Part shown: piece by piece, positions 1-7,789 of the stretch | Numbering within the stretch: the stretch's first letter is position 1 | Layout: every line of letters begins with the position of its first letter | IMG/VR virus record: IMGVR_UViG_3300021964_006196 | Location: 1-20,095 of that record | From: a virus | Length of the DNA stretch: 20,095 bases | Strand: one strand, 5' to 3' | Translations under genes and position numbers: made by a program | The notes under the pieces: generated by a model | What the model was told of the DNA's origin: nothing | What the model saw: the letters and a program-made list of their open reading frames with translations, nothing else | The model's database searches: none

Positions 1-746
1 TTGACAACAGTGATAACTGGTGGGATTCATTTGAAAAACTATTACCATTCTTTAGACGTGTAGAGTTTGCGGGTGGCGAACCGTTAATGGATCCGTATCA
101 TTACAAGATACTAGATAAACTTGCACAGTATGGCGACCAAATAGAGTTGAAATATGCTACAAACGGTACTACGCTAGGTATAAAAGGCGGACGCACTATA
201 CACGACTATTGGCCTAAGTTTAAAAGCATTGCTGTAAACGTAAGCATAGACGGTATACACGATGTCTACGAATACATTAGAGGCAACGGCAAGTTTAGCG
301 AAATAGAAGAAAACATCAAAGTGTTTAAAGAGTTTCCTAATGTAAGCAGAGTAGTTGGTGCATTTACTGTACAAGCAAATAACATTATGCAGATTGACAA
401 AGTTATTGATTACTTTATTAATGAGTTAGGTATTGTGTTTTACTCGCATCGTGTAAACTATCCAATGTCGCTTTCTGCACAAGTACTGCCTCCAGAACTA
501 AAGAAGCAGGTTGTAGAACGTTTAGAACAAATGAAAACAGAAGTTTTAGAATATCCTCTAGTACAACAACATAAACTATTAGAGCAAGTTACACTACAAC
601 AGATACAAGACAATATCAACTTCTTAGAAGCAAAGTGTATGTACGAAACACATTGGAATGACTGCGTAGAGTTTAACAAGCGTTTAGATGCAACTCGCGG
701 ACAAGATTTCCTTGCTACTAATCCGGAGTTTGCTGATTATGTTTAA
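1..746 (+). CDS. Radical SAM protein, 5'-truncated by window edge (group A)
   Basis: The reading frame is open from base 3 to the TAA at 744-746 and begins outside the window. An ATG at 87 lies downstream of the core motif and is not the start. The visible part begins just before a GGEP motif (within VEFAGGEPLMDP), the SAM-amino-group-binding strand of radical SAM enzymes. It continues with TNGT and SIDGI..VYEYIRG, both typical of the core barrel. The CxxxCxxC iron-sulfur motif must lie upstream of base 1. The C-terminal tail (LDATRG, then NPEFADYV) matches the tails of the proteins at 4691-5803 and 7786-9198, so I place it in group A, whose other members carry an N-terminal auxiliary cysteine set. 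Its last 8 bases overlap the next gene (ATGTTTAA). The substrate is unknown. Confidence 0.9.
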   Translation, partial: DNSDNWWDSFEKLLPFFRRVEFAGGEPLMDPYHYKILDKLAQYGDQIELKYATNGTTLGIKGGRTIHDYWPKFKSIAVNVSIDGIHDVYEYIRGNGKFSEIEENIKVFKEFPNVSRVVGAFTVQANNIMQIDKVIDYFINELGIVFYSHRVNYPMSLSAQVLPPELKKQVVERLEQMKTEVLEYPLVQQHKLLEQVTLQQIQDNINFLEAKCMYETHWNDCVEFNKRLDATRGQDFLATNPEFADYV

Positions 747-1548
747 TCTAATATTAACAAACGGTAATGAAGATGTTAGCATACCTTTCGTAGTAAGAGA
801 TACTGCTATTGCTAACAAGTGGTTTGAAGAACTGTGTCAACATTATGACTTGTTTGAAACAGATAGATTTACTAACTGGGGTACACATAATCTAATACCA
901 GAACTTAATGAGTGTATTACTAGAATAAATCAACACGGAGTTTACATTGATAGATATATTAGCAGTGCAAGTACTGATATTCAAGGTGATCTAAACTACC
1001 TACACAAGTTCTTTGAAGACCTACGAGGTGATGTTAATACAGGCACAGAATGGTTTAACAATGCTCCTAAAGATATACAAGAGTCTGTTGAACGTTTCAA
1101 CATATTAATACACAAACTAGAAGCAGAACTAAGGACAAAGAATCATCCTACAGTAGTTGTTACATTTAAAAATCGACCAATAGTTTATCTTACAAACGAA
1201 GATATGAAATATTTTACATTTCGTTGGACACACGGTACAGTTTACATCAACTATTGCCAGGTAGGAAAAACAGTATTAGATGTTTTTAAAGATAAAGATA
1301 GCATTGCCGAAGGTGTACGGCCGCAAGAGTATTACAGTGCAGACTTTATGGTTAAGTTTGGACCTACTATACCTTACTGGCAATACATATTAAGAAAGAT
1401 ATACATAAACTTTTGGCTTACACGTCAAAAGTTTGATTTTAAACATAATAACTTAGGAATGATACCCGTTGCAGACTTGCAACATAAAGTAGATATGTCA
1501 TTTTTAAAAACGTTTAATAAAGTTAAGGGTGTAGAATGTATAAAGTAG
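739..1548 (+). CDS. Protein of unknown function between radical SAM genes
   Basis: This 269-residue protein is not recognised. I chose the ATG at 739, which overlaps the preceding stop as ATGTTTAA with GGAG at 725-728 ahead of it. An in-frame ATG at 688 would add 17 residues lying wholly inside the previous gene. The protein is soluble-looking, with no signal peptide or membrane segment. The N-terminal half looks helical (HKFFEDLRGDV, FNILIHKLEAEL). The C-terminal half looks strand-rich, with TVVVTFKNRPIVYL followed by YCQVGKTVLDVFKDKDS and YYSADFMVKFG. It contains only three cysteines and no iron-sulfur pattern. It sits between radical SAM genes on both sides with translational overlaps (8 bases before, 13 after). 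It could therefore be a substrate, scaffold or partner of those enzymes. That is inference from position only. Confidence 0.88.
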   Translation: MFNLILTNGNEDVSIPFVVRDTAIANKWFEELCQHYDLFETDRFTNWGTHNLIPELNECITRINQHGVYIDRYISSASTDIQGDLNYLHKFFEDLRGDVNTGTEWFNNAPKDIQESVERFNILIHKLEAELRTKNHPTVVVTFKNRPIVYLTNEDMKYFTFRWTHGTVYINYCQVGKTVLDVFKDKDSIAEGVRPQEYYSADFMVKFGPTIPYWQYILRKIYINFWLTRQKFDFKHNNLGMIPVADLQHKVDMSFLKTFNKVKGVECIK

Positions 1549-2444
1549 AAAGTCGTTGGGATCATCAAGACAGTATACACGTTGAATGGAATATAGGTAA
1601 ACGCTGTAATCTAGACTGTACATATTGTCCTGCAGAAATACACGATAACTTTAGCCCACACACCGAAGTTAAAGTTATGACAGACGCTATTGATGCACTT
1701 GCAGAAATAGGTAAACCTATACGATTAAGTCTAACAGGCGGAGAACCTTGTGTACATCCCCATATTATAGACATAGTAGATCATGCTGTTCAGCGTTTAG
1801 ACTGGGTTAACATTACAACTAACGGAACACTACCACATAAACTGTACGGCAGACTACCAGTTAATCATTATGTGTTTAGTTTACATGTAGAAGATGACGA
1901 CAACTGGGAACGTTGTTTGAACAATGTACTATACTGGACGCAACTAAACGAAATGGAAAGAGGAATACCGTTTCAAGTTAATCTAATGGCACATCATGAA
2001 CATATGGATAGAGTAAAACGCTGTGCTATCTTGTTTGACGGTCATAATATTCCATTTGTAGTAAGGCGTATACGTTGGACAGAAAAGCACGATTGGTTTG
2101 ACGACATGCGTTATCAACCTAAAGACTTACAATGGATACTAGATCAAAAGTCTACAGCCAAGCCAAACTGTGTAGTAGACGATGACGAACTAGTACATGC
2201 TAATGATATTATTAAAGAACAACGAAATCAGTTTGAAGGATGGTCGTGTGCTGCTGGAATAGAAAGTTTAATGATAAACTGGGACGGTGAAGTACATCGA
2301 GCTACATGCAGAGTAGGTGGGAGCTTGGGTAACATATACAAAGGAGACTTTGAACCTCCAGAAGATTGGGTTACTTGCACACGCAAATGGTGTACTTGTG
2401 CTGCTGACATTCCCTTAACAAAGGTTGCAGATGCTACAGACTAG
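1536..2444 (+). CDS. Radical SAM enzyme with C-terminal auxiliary cysteines (group B)
   Basis: A complete 302-residue radical SAM protein. The 4Fe-4S motif is C24-x3-C28-x2-C31 (CNLDCTYC) and GGEP is at 68-71; ITTNGT follows. After the barrel comes an auxiliary-cluster region: C238 (in GWSCAAG), C258, C281, C286 and C288, spaced C-x19-C-x22-C-x4-C-x-C. This resembles SPASM/twitch domains, which bind extra iron-sulfur clusters in peptide- and sugar-modifying radical SAM enzymes. The residues after the core cysteines (AEIHDNFSPH) resemble those in the proteins at 2431-3492 and 5796-6830. The ATG at 1536 overlaps the previous gene by 13 bases, with AAGGGTG just upstream as a possible ribosome binding site. 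The substrate cannot be assigned. Confidence 0.93.
   Translation: MYKVESRWDHQDSIHVEWNIGKRCNLDCTYCPAEIHDNFSPHTEVKVMTDAIDALAEIGKPIRLSLTGGEPCVHPHIIDIVDHAVQRLDWVNITTNGTLPHKLYGRLPVNHYVFSLHVEDDDNWERCLNNVLYWTQLNEMERGIPFQVNLMAHHEHMDRVKRCAILFDGHNIPFVVRRIRWTEKHDWFDDMRYQPKDLQWILDQKSTAKPNCVVDDDELVHANDIIKEQRNQFEGWSCAAGIESLMINWDGEVHRATCRVGGSLGNIYKGDFEPPEDWVTCTRKWCTCAADIPLTKVADATD
2420..2424 (+). promoter_or_regulatory. Ribosome binding site deciding the start at 2431
   Basis: AAAGG lies 6 bases before the ATG at 2431, inside the 3' end of the preceding gene. From the alternative TTG at 2425 there would be no spacer at all, so this site favours the ATG. Confidence 0.6.
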
Positions 2445-3492
2445 TGCTATAAATCTAACAGGTCCTGAACGCTTAATGGTTACATGGGACACAGGACGCA
2501 GATGCAACTTTGATTGTAGTTACTGCGAAATAAGTCGTCATGATAACATAAGTTCTCCTCACAGTTATGAAGAACTGTTGCGTACATTTGAGTTTGTAAA
2601 AGAGTATACCAGCATATACACAGATCTAGTTAACATAAACTTTACAGGCGGCGAACCTACAGTTAATCCTGCATTTTGGCAACTAGCAGAACACATTAAC
2701 AATACAGAAACACGTTTTAGATTAAGTTTAACAACTAACGGTGCTTGGCATCCTAAGAACACTGACCGTATAGCAGAACTATTTGAAGGTGTAACTGTAA
2801 GTTATCACACAGAGGGTCATGCTAAACTAAAACAACAAACGCTGGACAACATCAAACTGTTACATGCTAAAGGTCTGTGGTTACAAGTCAATGTAATGCT
2901 GCACACAGACAACTGGGCAGAAGGTGTACAAGTTTGTGAAGAACTAAAAGAGTTAGGTATTAAACACAATCCTCGTCCTATAGGTGACGGCAACATAGAA
3001 CGCAAAGGTTGGTTTCCTGACACAGACGGAAGTTGGCGTAGGACAACACACGATTATACAGACGAACAGCAAGATTGGTTTTACAGTTATACCAATGTAG
3101 CAAAACCCAGTGAAGGGACCAAAGCAGGAACAGAACTAGGACGTAAATGCTGTGGTGGTCGTTGTTTACAAGGCAAAGTAAATGACAAATGGCAACCAGT
3201 TGAGCTAGTTGATACACATTTTAAAGGGTGGTTTTGCAGCGTCAACAAGTACTTCTTACACATCGATCAACACACGGGCAATGTGTATCACCATCAGACT
3301 TGTCAAGCACTACACGACGGTCTTAGAGGCCCTGTAGGCACCCTTAAAGACACTGATAGTATACTTGCTTATGCAAACGCAAACAAAGATCGTACAATAG
3401 TATGTCCTAATGATCGCTGTGGTTGTGGTATGTGTGTGCCTAAGGCTAAAGAGTTATCCGACTATACAGCTATACTCGCCAAAAACATCTAA
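2431..3492 (+). CDS. Radical SAM enzyme with extended cysteine-rich C-terminus (group B)
   Basis: A 353-residue radical SAM protein. The core motif is C25-x3-C29-x2-C32 (CNFDCSYC), with GGEP at 73-76 and LTTNGA after it. The C-terminal part is rich in cysteine: a CCGGRC patch at 240-245, GWFC with C269, C291, then C325-x4-C330-x-C332-x2-C335 followed by VPKAK. This could hold one or two auxiliary clusters. The same landmarks recur in the protein at 5796-6830, so the two are clear paralogues. I prefer the ATG at 2431: AAAGG at 2420-2424 lies 6 bases before it. A TTG at 2425 would add two residues. The gene overlaps the upstream gene by 14 bases. Its 3' end overlaps the opposite-strand gene at 3454-4698 by 39 bases, tail to tail. 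Confidence 0.93.
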   Translation: MLQTSAINLTGPERLMVTWDTGRRCNFDCSYCEISRHDNISSPHSYEELLRTFEFVKEYTSIYTDLVNINFTGGEPTVNPAFWQLAEHINNTETRFRLSLTTNGAWHPKNTDRIAELFEGVTVSYHTEGHAKLKQQTLDNIKLLHAKGLWLQVNVMLHTDNWAEGVQVCEELKELGIKHNPRPIGDGNIERKGWFPDTDGSWRRTTHDYTDEQQDWFYSYTNVAKPSEGTKAGTELGRKCCGGRCLQGKVNDKWQPVELVDTHFKGWFCSVNKYFLHIDQHTGNVYHHQTCQALHDGLRGPVGTLKDTDSILAYANANKDRTIVCPNDRCGCGMCVPKAKELSDYTAILAKNI

Positions 3493-4698
3493 GAACTTTT
3501 TCTCTCTACGCTTATCATATTCTGATACAAACAAGTTAAAGTCTTGCAACTGTGTTTCTGTAGGTTGCTTATCAAACTCTGCCAGTACAAAATCAAAACG
3601 CTGAACTGTTTCTCTGTTAAAATGTTTTTTAAGTTTTTCGCGACTTGCTTCTAGTACGGGTCTCCACACTTTTGGAGCCAGTGATACATGTAAAAAGTTA
3701 GGATGTCTTACATAACTGATACTAAGTGTAACTCGGCCGCACTCTTTTTTAAGAGCAATCATATCGTCTAAGAATCTAGAAAAACTAGTAATACTTAATA
3801 CGTTGTACGCACACATTAAGTTTAATCTTAACTTAGGTAATGCAGATAATACATAGTAACAGTTTAGCAACCATTCTCGATAGTTTAATCCGTCACGAAC
3901 ATACTCTGCTTGTCCGCCATAACTTTCACCGCTAGTTGCAATCTCAACACGTTTAACACTCTTTTGTACTTTTTTAAGCAGTTCAATAAAGTTAGCAATA
4001 ATATGTTTTGGTGCACCTAGGTTGCTGTTGATTACAACTGTAAGTTTTTTATTAGGATGATCGGCAATGTAATCTAAAAGTTTTTCAGTGTGTCTACTCA
4101 GCATAGGTTCGCCACCAGTAATCCGAAGTGTATGCAGTTTGTCATACATAGTAGGCAGGTATTCCCAGAACGCTTCGATGTAAGGATTGTGTTCTCTATC
4201 TAGTATTTGTTTTTCGTGTATTTGATTATAACTGTCTGAAGTAGGGTATGCACCAAGGTTGGATATTTCGCTAGTCCACAAACTGCTAAACTGCGGACCA
4301 CAGTATGCACACTTAAAGTTGCACACGTTTGAAAAACTAACTTCAAGCATTGTAGGATCGTATCTATCAGTGGCAATAATATCTTTACGATACGGCCAAC
4401 TGTCACGCTTCTTGCTCATTAAAACACGATCACTATATTTTTCTGTTTCTTCTACACGCCAACAATAATCACATTCGCTAGGACGTTCTCCATTGAGCAT
4501 TTGATTTCTAACACTGCGTTTGTATGAGCTATTGTGCAATGCACTAGGATCTGCTTGTACTTCTTCAACAGGAACAACGTGCGGATTAGGATGATGACAA
4601 CTGTGATTCTTTCCTATGCCTAAATGCATTGTGCTGTTGGTCCACTTTGCTAAACATAGACTTTCGCCTAGTTTATTTTTTACATACCAGTTAAACAT
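3454..4698 (-). CDS. Radical SAM protein with N-terminal twitch-like cysteines (group A)
   Basis: A 414-residue protein with auxiliary cysteines before the radical SAM core. The N-terminal set is C15 (LCLAKW), C34 (HSCHHP), C76 and C79 (ECDYCW), which fits an N-terminal twitch-type iron-sulfur site. The core motif is C126-x3-C130-x2-C133 (CNFKCAYC) and GGEP is at 195-198. It is closely paralogous to the protein at 15179-16561: both have PSALHN, NPY..A.WE, LRITGGEP and a tail with EYDKRR/EHDRRR. That tail match supports the TAA at 3454 as the true end, although the last 39 bases lie opposite the 3' end of the gene at 2431-3492. The ATG at 4698 overlaps the upstream gene as ATGTTTAA and has GGAG (CTCC at 4706-4709) 7 bases before it. 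It is the last gene of the leftward run. Confidence 0.93.
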   Translation of the reverse strand: MFNWYVKNKLGESLCLAKWTNSTMHLGIGKNHSCHHPNPHVVPVEEVQADPSALHNSSYKRSVRNQMLNGERPSECDYCWRVEETEKYSDRVLMSKKRDSWPYRKDIIATDRYDPTMLEVSFSNVCNFKCAYCGPQFSSLWTSEISNLGAYPTSDSYNQIHEKQILDREHNPYIEAFWEYLPTMYDKLHTLRITGGEPMLSRHTEKLLDYIADHPNKKLTVVINSNLGAPKHIIANFIELLKKVQKSVKRVEIATSGESYGGQAEYVRDGLNYREWLLNCYYVLSALPKLRLNLMCAYNVLSITSFSRFLDDMIALKKECGRVTLSISYVRHPNFLHVSLAPKVWRPVLEASREKLKKHFNRETVQRFDFVLAEFDKQPTETQLQDFNLFVSEYDKRREKKFLDVFGEYSCIVG

Positions 4699-5803
4699 TT
4701 AGTATCTCCGCAACTATAGGAAATGTATCTTTAAAAGACTCATTTCGTATTTTGTCTATACCATTTATATAATGGTTACGTTGTTCTTCTATGTTGTCTA
4801 CATTTCTAAAAGTAGTTGTCATATATTTTTTAATCTGTGTATCTATTATATTATCCGATAAGCGATTAGTTACTTGTTCTTTCTGATAATCTGTTAACAC
4901 ACTTAAATCAAATACAAATGGATCTCTTACAAAGTTTACAAATATGTTTTTAGTAGGACACCAATCTAAAAACTGTTGACTAGATAAACAGTTAAAAATA
5001 CTAACAGTATACACAACAGATATATCTAGAAAATCATATTGCAATGCATCTATAAAGTTGTCAGCAACTTTGTTCCATTTTACTGGATGGCGCTGATAGG
5101 TAAACTCATCTTCTACACCGTCTATTGAATACATAAGCGAAACAGATTTAAACTGTTTAAAAATGTCAATCATTTTTGTTGTTAGTTTGACTGTTCCGTT
5201 AGTAATAATCCTTACTTGAACATATTCTGCTCTGCCATTATCTATTAAGTGAGATAGTAGTTCAAAGTTTTCTTTTATAATAAAAGGCTCGCCGCCGCTA
5301 ATGTATAATGTATCTAGTTGTCCTAGGCCAAGTTTTAGTTCACTCCAAACTTTGTCGTTTTTAAACCACTGTGCATTTCTTCCTTGATTTCTCAAATAAC
5401 CAAATAGTTCTTGTTCATCTGGTTCCCATAGATGGCTATTTGTACTTGCACATATTCTGCATTTCATATTGCATTTGTTGCCTAGTTTTATATCTATAAG
5501 AAAAGGATCCCAAGGCAGTGTGCTTTTTATTTTAGAAAGGTAGTTGCTATATTTTCTGTTTTCTTGTATTCTACGACTTTCAAGTCCTGCTTGTTCTTGT
5601 AGCATACACTTTCTGCATCCTTCGGGAAACTTGCCGTCTAAAAAGTCTTGTCTTACTTGTGTATACTTTTCTCCCAAGTATGCTTCTAGTATTGTTTGTT
5701 CGTTTAAGTCGCCAACAAATCCGTCATATTCGCAACAAGGTCTAATCATGCCCATTGCACCTAAATCAATCTGCGACCAAGGAACTATACAAATATTACT
5801 CAT
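4691..5803 (-). CDS. Radical SAM protein with N-terminal twitch-like cysteines (group A)
   Basis: A 370-residue protein. The N-terminal auxiliary set is C5 (ICIVPW), C23-C24 (RPCCEY), C63 and C66 (GCRKCMLQE). This is the pattern C..PW, then PCC, then P..C..C, known from twitch-domain radical SAM proteins with the twitch at the N-terminus. The core is C111-x3-C115-x2-C118 (CNMKCRIC), with GGEP at 170-173, then ITNGT and YSIDGVEDEF. The C-terminal tail (GIDKIRNESFKDTFP) is shared with the other group A proteins. The start ATG at 5803 overlaps the upstream stop by 8 bases (ATGAGTAA). I see no convincing Shine-Dalgarno sequence, so translation may depend on termination-reinitiation. The substrate is unknown. 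Confidence 0.93.
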   Translation of the reverse strand: MSNICIVPWSQIDLGAMGMIRPCCEYDGFVGDLNEQTILEAYLGEKYTQVRQDFLDGKFPEGCRKCMLQEQAGLESRRIQENRKYSNYLSKIKSTLPWDPFLIDIKLGNKCNMKCRICASTNSHLWEPDEQELFGYLRNQGRNAQWFKNDKVWSELKLGLGQLDTLYISGGEPFIIKENFELLSHLIDNGRAEYVQVRIITNGTVKLTTKMIDIFKQFKSVSLMYSIDGVEDEFTYQRHPVKWNKVADNFIDALQYDFLDISVVYTVSIFNCLSSQQFLDWCPTKNIFVNFVRDPFVFDLSVLTDYQKEQVTNRLSDNIIDTQIKKYMTTTFRNVDNIEEQRNHYINGIDKIRNESFKDTFPIVAEILNV

Positions 5804-6830
5804 ACTTTTGCATTATCCTAATATAGTCTGTTTTGTCTTTTGCTTTTGGCGCACATATGCCACACCAACATCTTGATTTTTTACAAACAATAGTATCTGT
5901 TTTTCCTACACGCTGTAATATAGAGTTAGTGTCTTTAAGATTTCCTATAGGACCCACTTCACCATCCCAGTTCATGCGACAGTCTTTGTTAGTAAAAACT
6001 TCGCCAGTAGTTTGTCTAATATACAAAAAATACTTGTCAACACTACAATGCCAACCCTTAAAACGATTGTCAACATATTTTGTACATCCTGTATTGTTAC
6101 ACATTTCTTGTCCGCCGCAGCAAGCACGACCTTGTGATGATAAATCAATGCCGCCAGTAAGTACTGCTGCTGCCATCTTTAAAGCACTTACAGATTCTTT
6201 GCCAGTTAGATATGCTGCTTGTTCTTTGTTGTATTTGAAACGCCAATCAAACCAATCATGATCTATTTGACGCTTTTCATATCTAATATTATTCATTTCA
6301 CAAAACTCTACCATGTTAACACAAGTATCCCAATGCTTAGGATGCATAATAATACTAACATGAAAGTTTTTGTTTTGCTCTTGCAAGTATAGTAGGTTTT
6401 CTCTTACTTGTATATGCTGTTTAGGTAATGCTTCTGCATGAAAGCTAACTGTAAAGTATTCTAATAAGTCTACTACTTTAGCCCATAAGCGTTTACCTAC
6501 TACTGCGTTTGTAATAGTACCTATGCTTAGGTTCCAATCTAAACCTTCTTTCTTTTGTTTTGCATACTCTAGTATTTCAAGTATATCAGGATGGAATAGA
6601 CTTTCCCCACCTAGTATGTTTAGACTTGCTTGCTTGTGCTTGCGTGACTGCATTTGTATGCTAACATAGTCTACAATAAAGTCAAGTGTTTTTAAACTAT
6701 CTTCAAGTGACGGATGAGGTATGCTGTTGTTATGACCATCGCCGCAGTAACTACAGTCAAGATTACACTTTAGAGTGCTTTCCCACTCTATGTGAAAGTA
6801 GTTAGGTTCTACTGTGTCTAAGAAATCCAT
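5796..6830 (-). CDS. Radical SAM enzyme, paralogue of 2431-3492, with GGES motif (group B)
   Basis: A 344-residue protein. The core is C22-x3-C26-x2-C29 (CNLDCSYC). The usual GGEP reads GGES (74-77), a tolerated but uncommon change. The C-terminal half repeats the landmarks of the protein at 2431-3492 in the same order: RACCGG, a further cysteine patch, RFKGWHCSVDKYFLYI, GPIGNLKDTNSIL and C316-x4-C321-x-C323-x2-C326 followed by APKAK. The two genes lie on opposite strands near the convergent junction at 3.5 kb, so they are diverged duplicates rather than a recent tandem copy. The start overlaps the upstream gene by 13 bases and its stop overlaps the downstream start by 8. The substrate is unknown. 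Confidence 0.93.
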   Translation of the reverse strand: MDFLDTVEPNYFHIEWESTLKCNLDCSYCGDGHNNSIPHPSLEDSLKTLDFIVDYVSIQMQSRKHKQASLNILGGESLFHPDILEILEYAKQKKEGLDWNLSIGTITNAVVGKRLWAKVVDLLEYFTVSFHAEALPKQHIQVRENLLYLQEQNKNFHVSIIMHPKHWDTCVNMVEFCEMNNIRYEKRQIDHDWFDWRFKYNKEQAAYLTGKESVSALKMAAAVLTGGIDLSSQGRACCGGQEMCNNTGCTKYVDNRFKGWHCSVDKYFLYIRQTTGEVFTNKDCRMNWDGEVGPIGNLKDTNSILQRVGKTDTIVCKKSRCWCGICAPKAKDKTDYIRIMQKYE

Positions 6831-7789
6831 TTGTTACATACCACTTCTTCATTACATCCACAAATACGTTTTGTGCAAGTTACAGGCTCTATTCTAGGAC
6901 TAAAGTTTTGTATAAAGTTTAAATCGTAGATATTATAATGTGTGTCAGCACCGTACAGCACTTGTTGACAGTTTCCAGTTATTCTACCATCGCCGAATAT
7001 TTTGAGTAAGTCAACACCTAAGTTGCACTGCCAGCCTTCGAAATAGTTTAAGTTGTTTCTTGTTATCCAACTATCGTTGTCAACAGTAATAACTTCACCG
7101 TCTTGTTGTGTTATTTCTACTCGTGTTTGTTCTTTGTTAACTGTGCTGTGATACCAGTCCATGTCAGGATACTGTTTAATAGTATCATCAAAATATTTGA
7201 GTTGTTCGTCTGTGTATCTGTGCATGCCGCCAAAGTGTACAATCTTTGCAATGATCGGCCATTTGTGCTTTGCATTATTTTTTAAGTATTCTACGTTGCT
7301 CACACACTTGTCAAAGTGATAAGGATCTATTAGTACATCTGCATTTACAAATACGCCTCGTTCATATAATAAGTCGCAAACTTTTATGATCTTGTCTAGT
7401 TTTGCATACTCGTGATGTACGCTAATACCTACATTGTCAAAGTTGTGTGCTTCACGTTTCCACCAACTTAATGCTTTACTACCATTTGAACTCATTTCTA
7501 TTAGTGTACCAAACTCTTGTTTTAAGTATGTACACAGTTCAGGCAAGCCTTTCCACAGTGTAGGTTCACCGCCAACAAAGAAAATGTTGCTTTTAGGCTT
7601 ACCGTTGTTACGATAATGTTCTAATAGGTGTCCTAGATTCTGTTTGACTATGTCAATATCAGGCCAAGGCTGATCGCCTTCGTTACTGCCCGGAAAACAG
7701 TAGTGGCATTTATGATTGCAGAGATTGCCTAGCATATATTCTATGCGTAGCGTATCACTAGGCTGATTATTCTTTACTCTTACAATCAT
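6818..7789 (-). CDS. Radical SAM enzyme with C-terminal auxiliary cysteines (group C)
   Basis: A 323-residue protein. The core is C24-x3-C28-x2-C31 (CNHKCHYC), followed by FPG; GGEP is at 73-76 and SSNGS follows. Auxiliary cysteines are at the C-terminal end: GWQC, a second cysteine 19 residues on, then C305-x4-C310-x-C312 and C318. The LG..CN..C.YC.P signature and the strand-plus-FEGWQC layout resemble the protein at 11647-12660, so I group these two. The start is ATG at 7789 in a 4-base ATGA overlap with the upstream stop, a classic translational coupling arrangement. The only strong purine run upstream (GGAG) is about 14 bases away. Confidence 0.93.
   Translation of the reverse strand: MIVRVKNNQPSDTLRIEYMLGNLCNHKCHYCFPGSNEGDQPWPDIDIVKQNLGHLLEHYRNNGKPKSNIFFVGGEPTLWKGLPELCTYLKQEFGTLIEMSSNGSKALSWWKREAHNFDNVGISVHHEYAKLDKIIKVCDLLYERGVFVNADVLIDPYHFDKCVSNVEYLKNNAKHKWPIIAKIVHFGGMHRYTDEQLKYFDDTIKQYPDMDWYHSTVNKEQTRVEITQQDGEVITVDNDSWITRNNLNYFEGWQCNLGVDLLKIFGDGRITGNCQQVLYGADTHYNIYDLNFIQNFSPRIEPVTCTKRICGCNEEVVCNKWIS

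Noticed and set aside
688-738. Longer start (ATG at 688) for the unknown gene ending at 1548
   Set aside because: It would lie wholly in the preceding radical SAM gene; the ATG at 739 gives the 8-base overlap seen repeatedly here.
1536-2444. Viperin-like antiviral radical SAM enzyme
   Set aside because: The C-terminal auxiliary cysteine set and the lack of viperin-type motifs fit SPASM/twitch enzymes better.
3470-3560. Rho-independent terminator at the first convergent junction
   Set aside because: There are short T-runs on both strands, but I could not find a GC-rich stem next to any of them.
5833-6261. Open frame of 142 codons on the plus strand
   Set aside because: It lies wholly opposite the radical SAM gene at 5796-6830, whose cysteine motifs and paralogue are clear; its composition is that of an antisense shadow.
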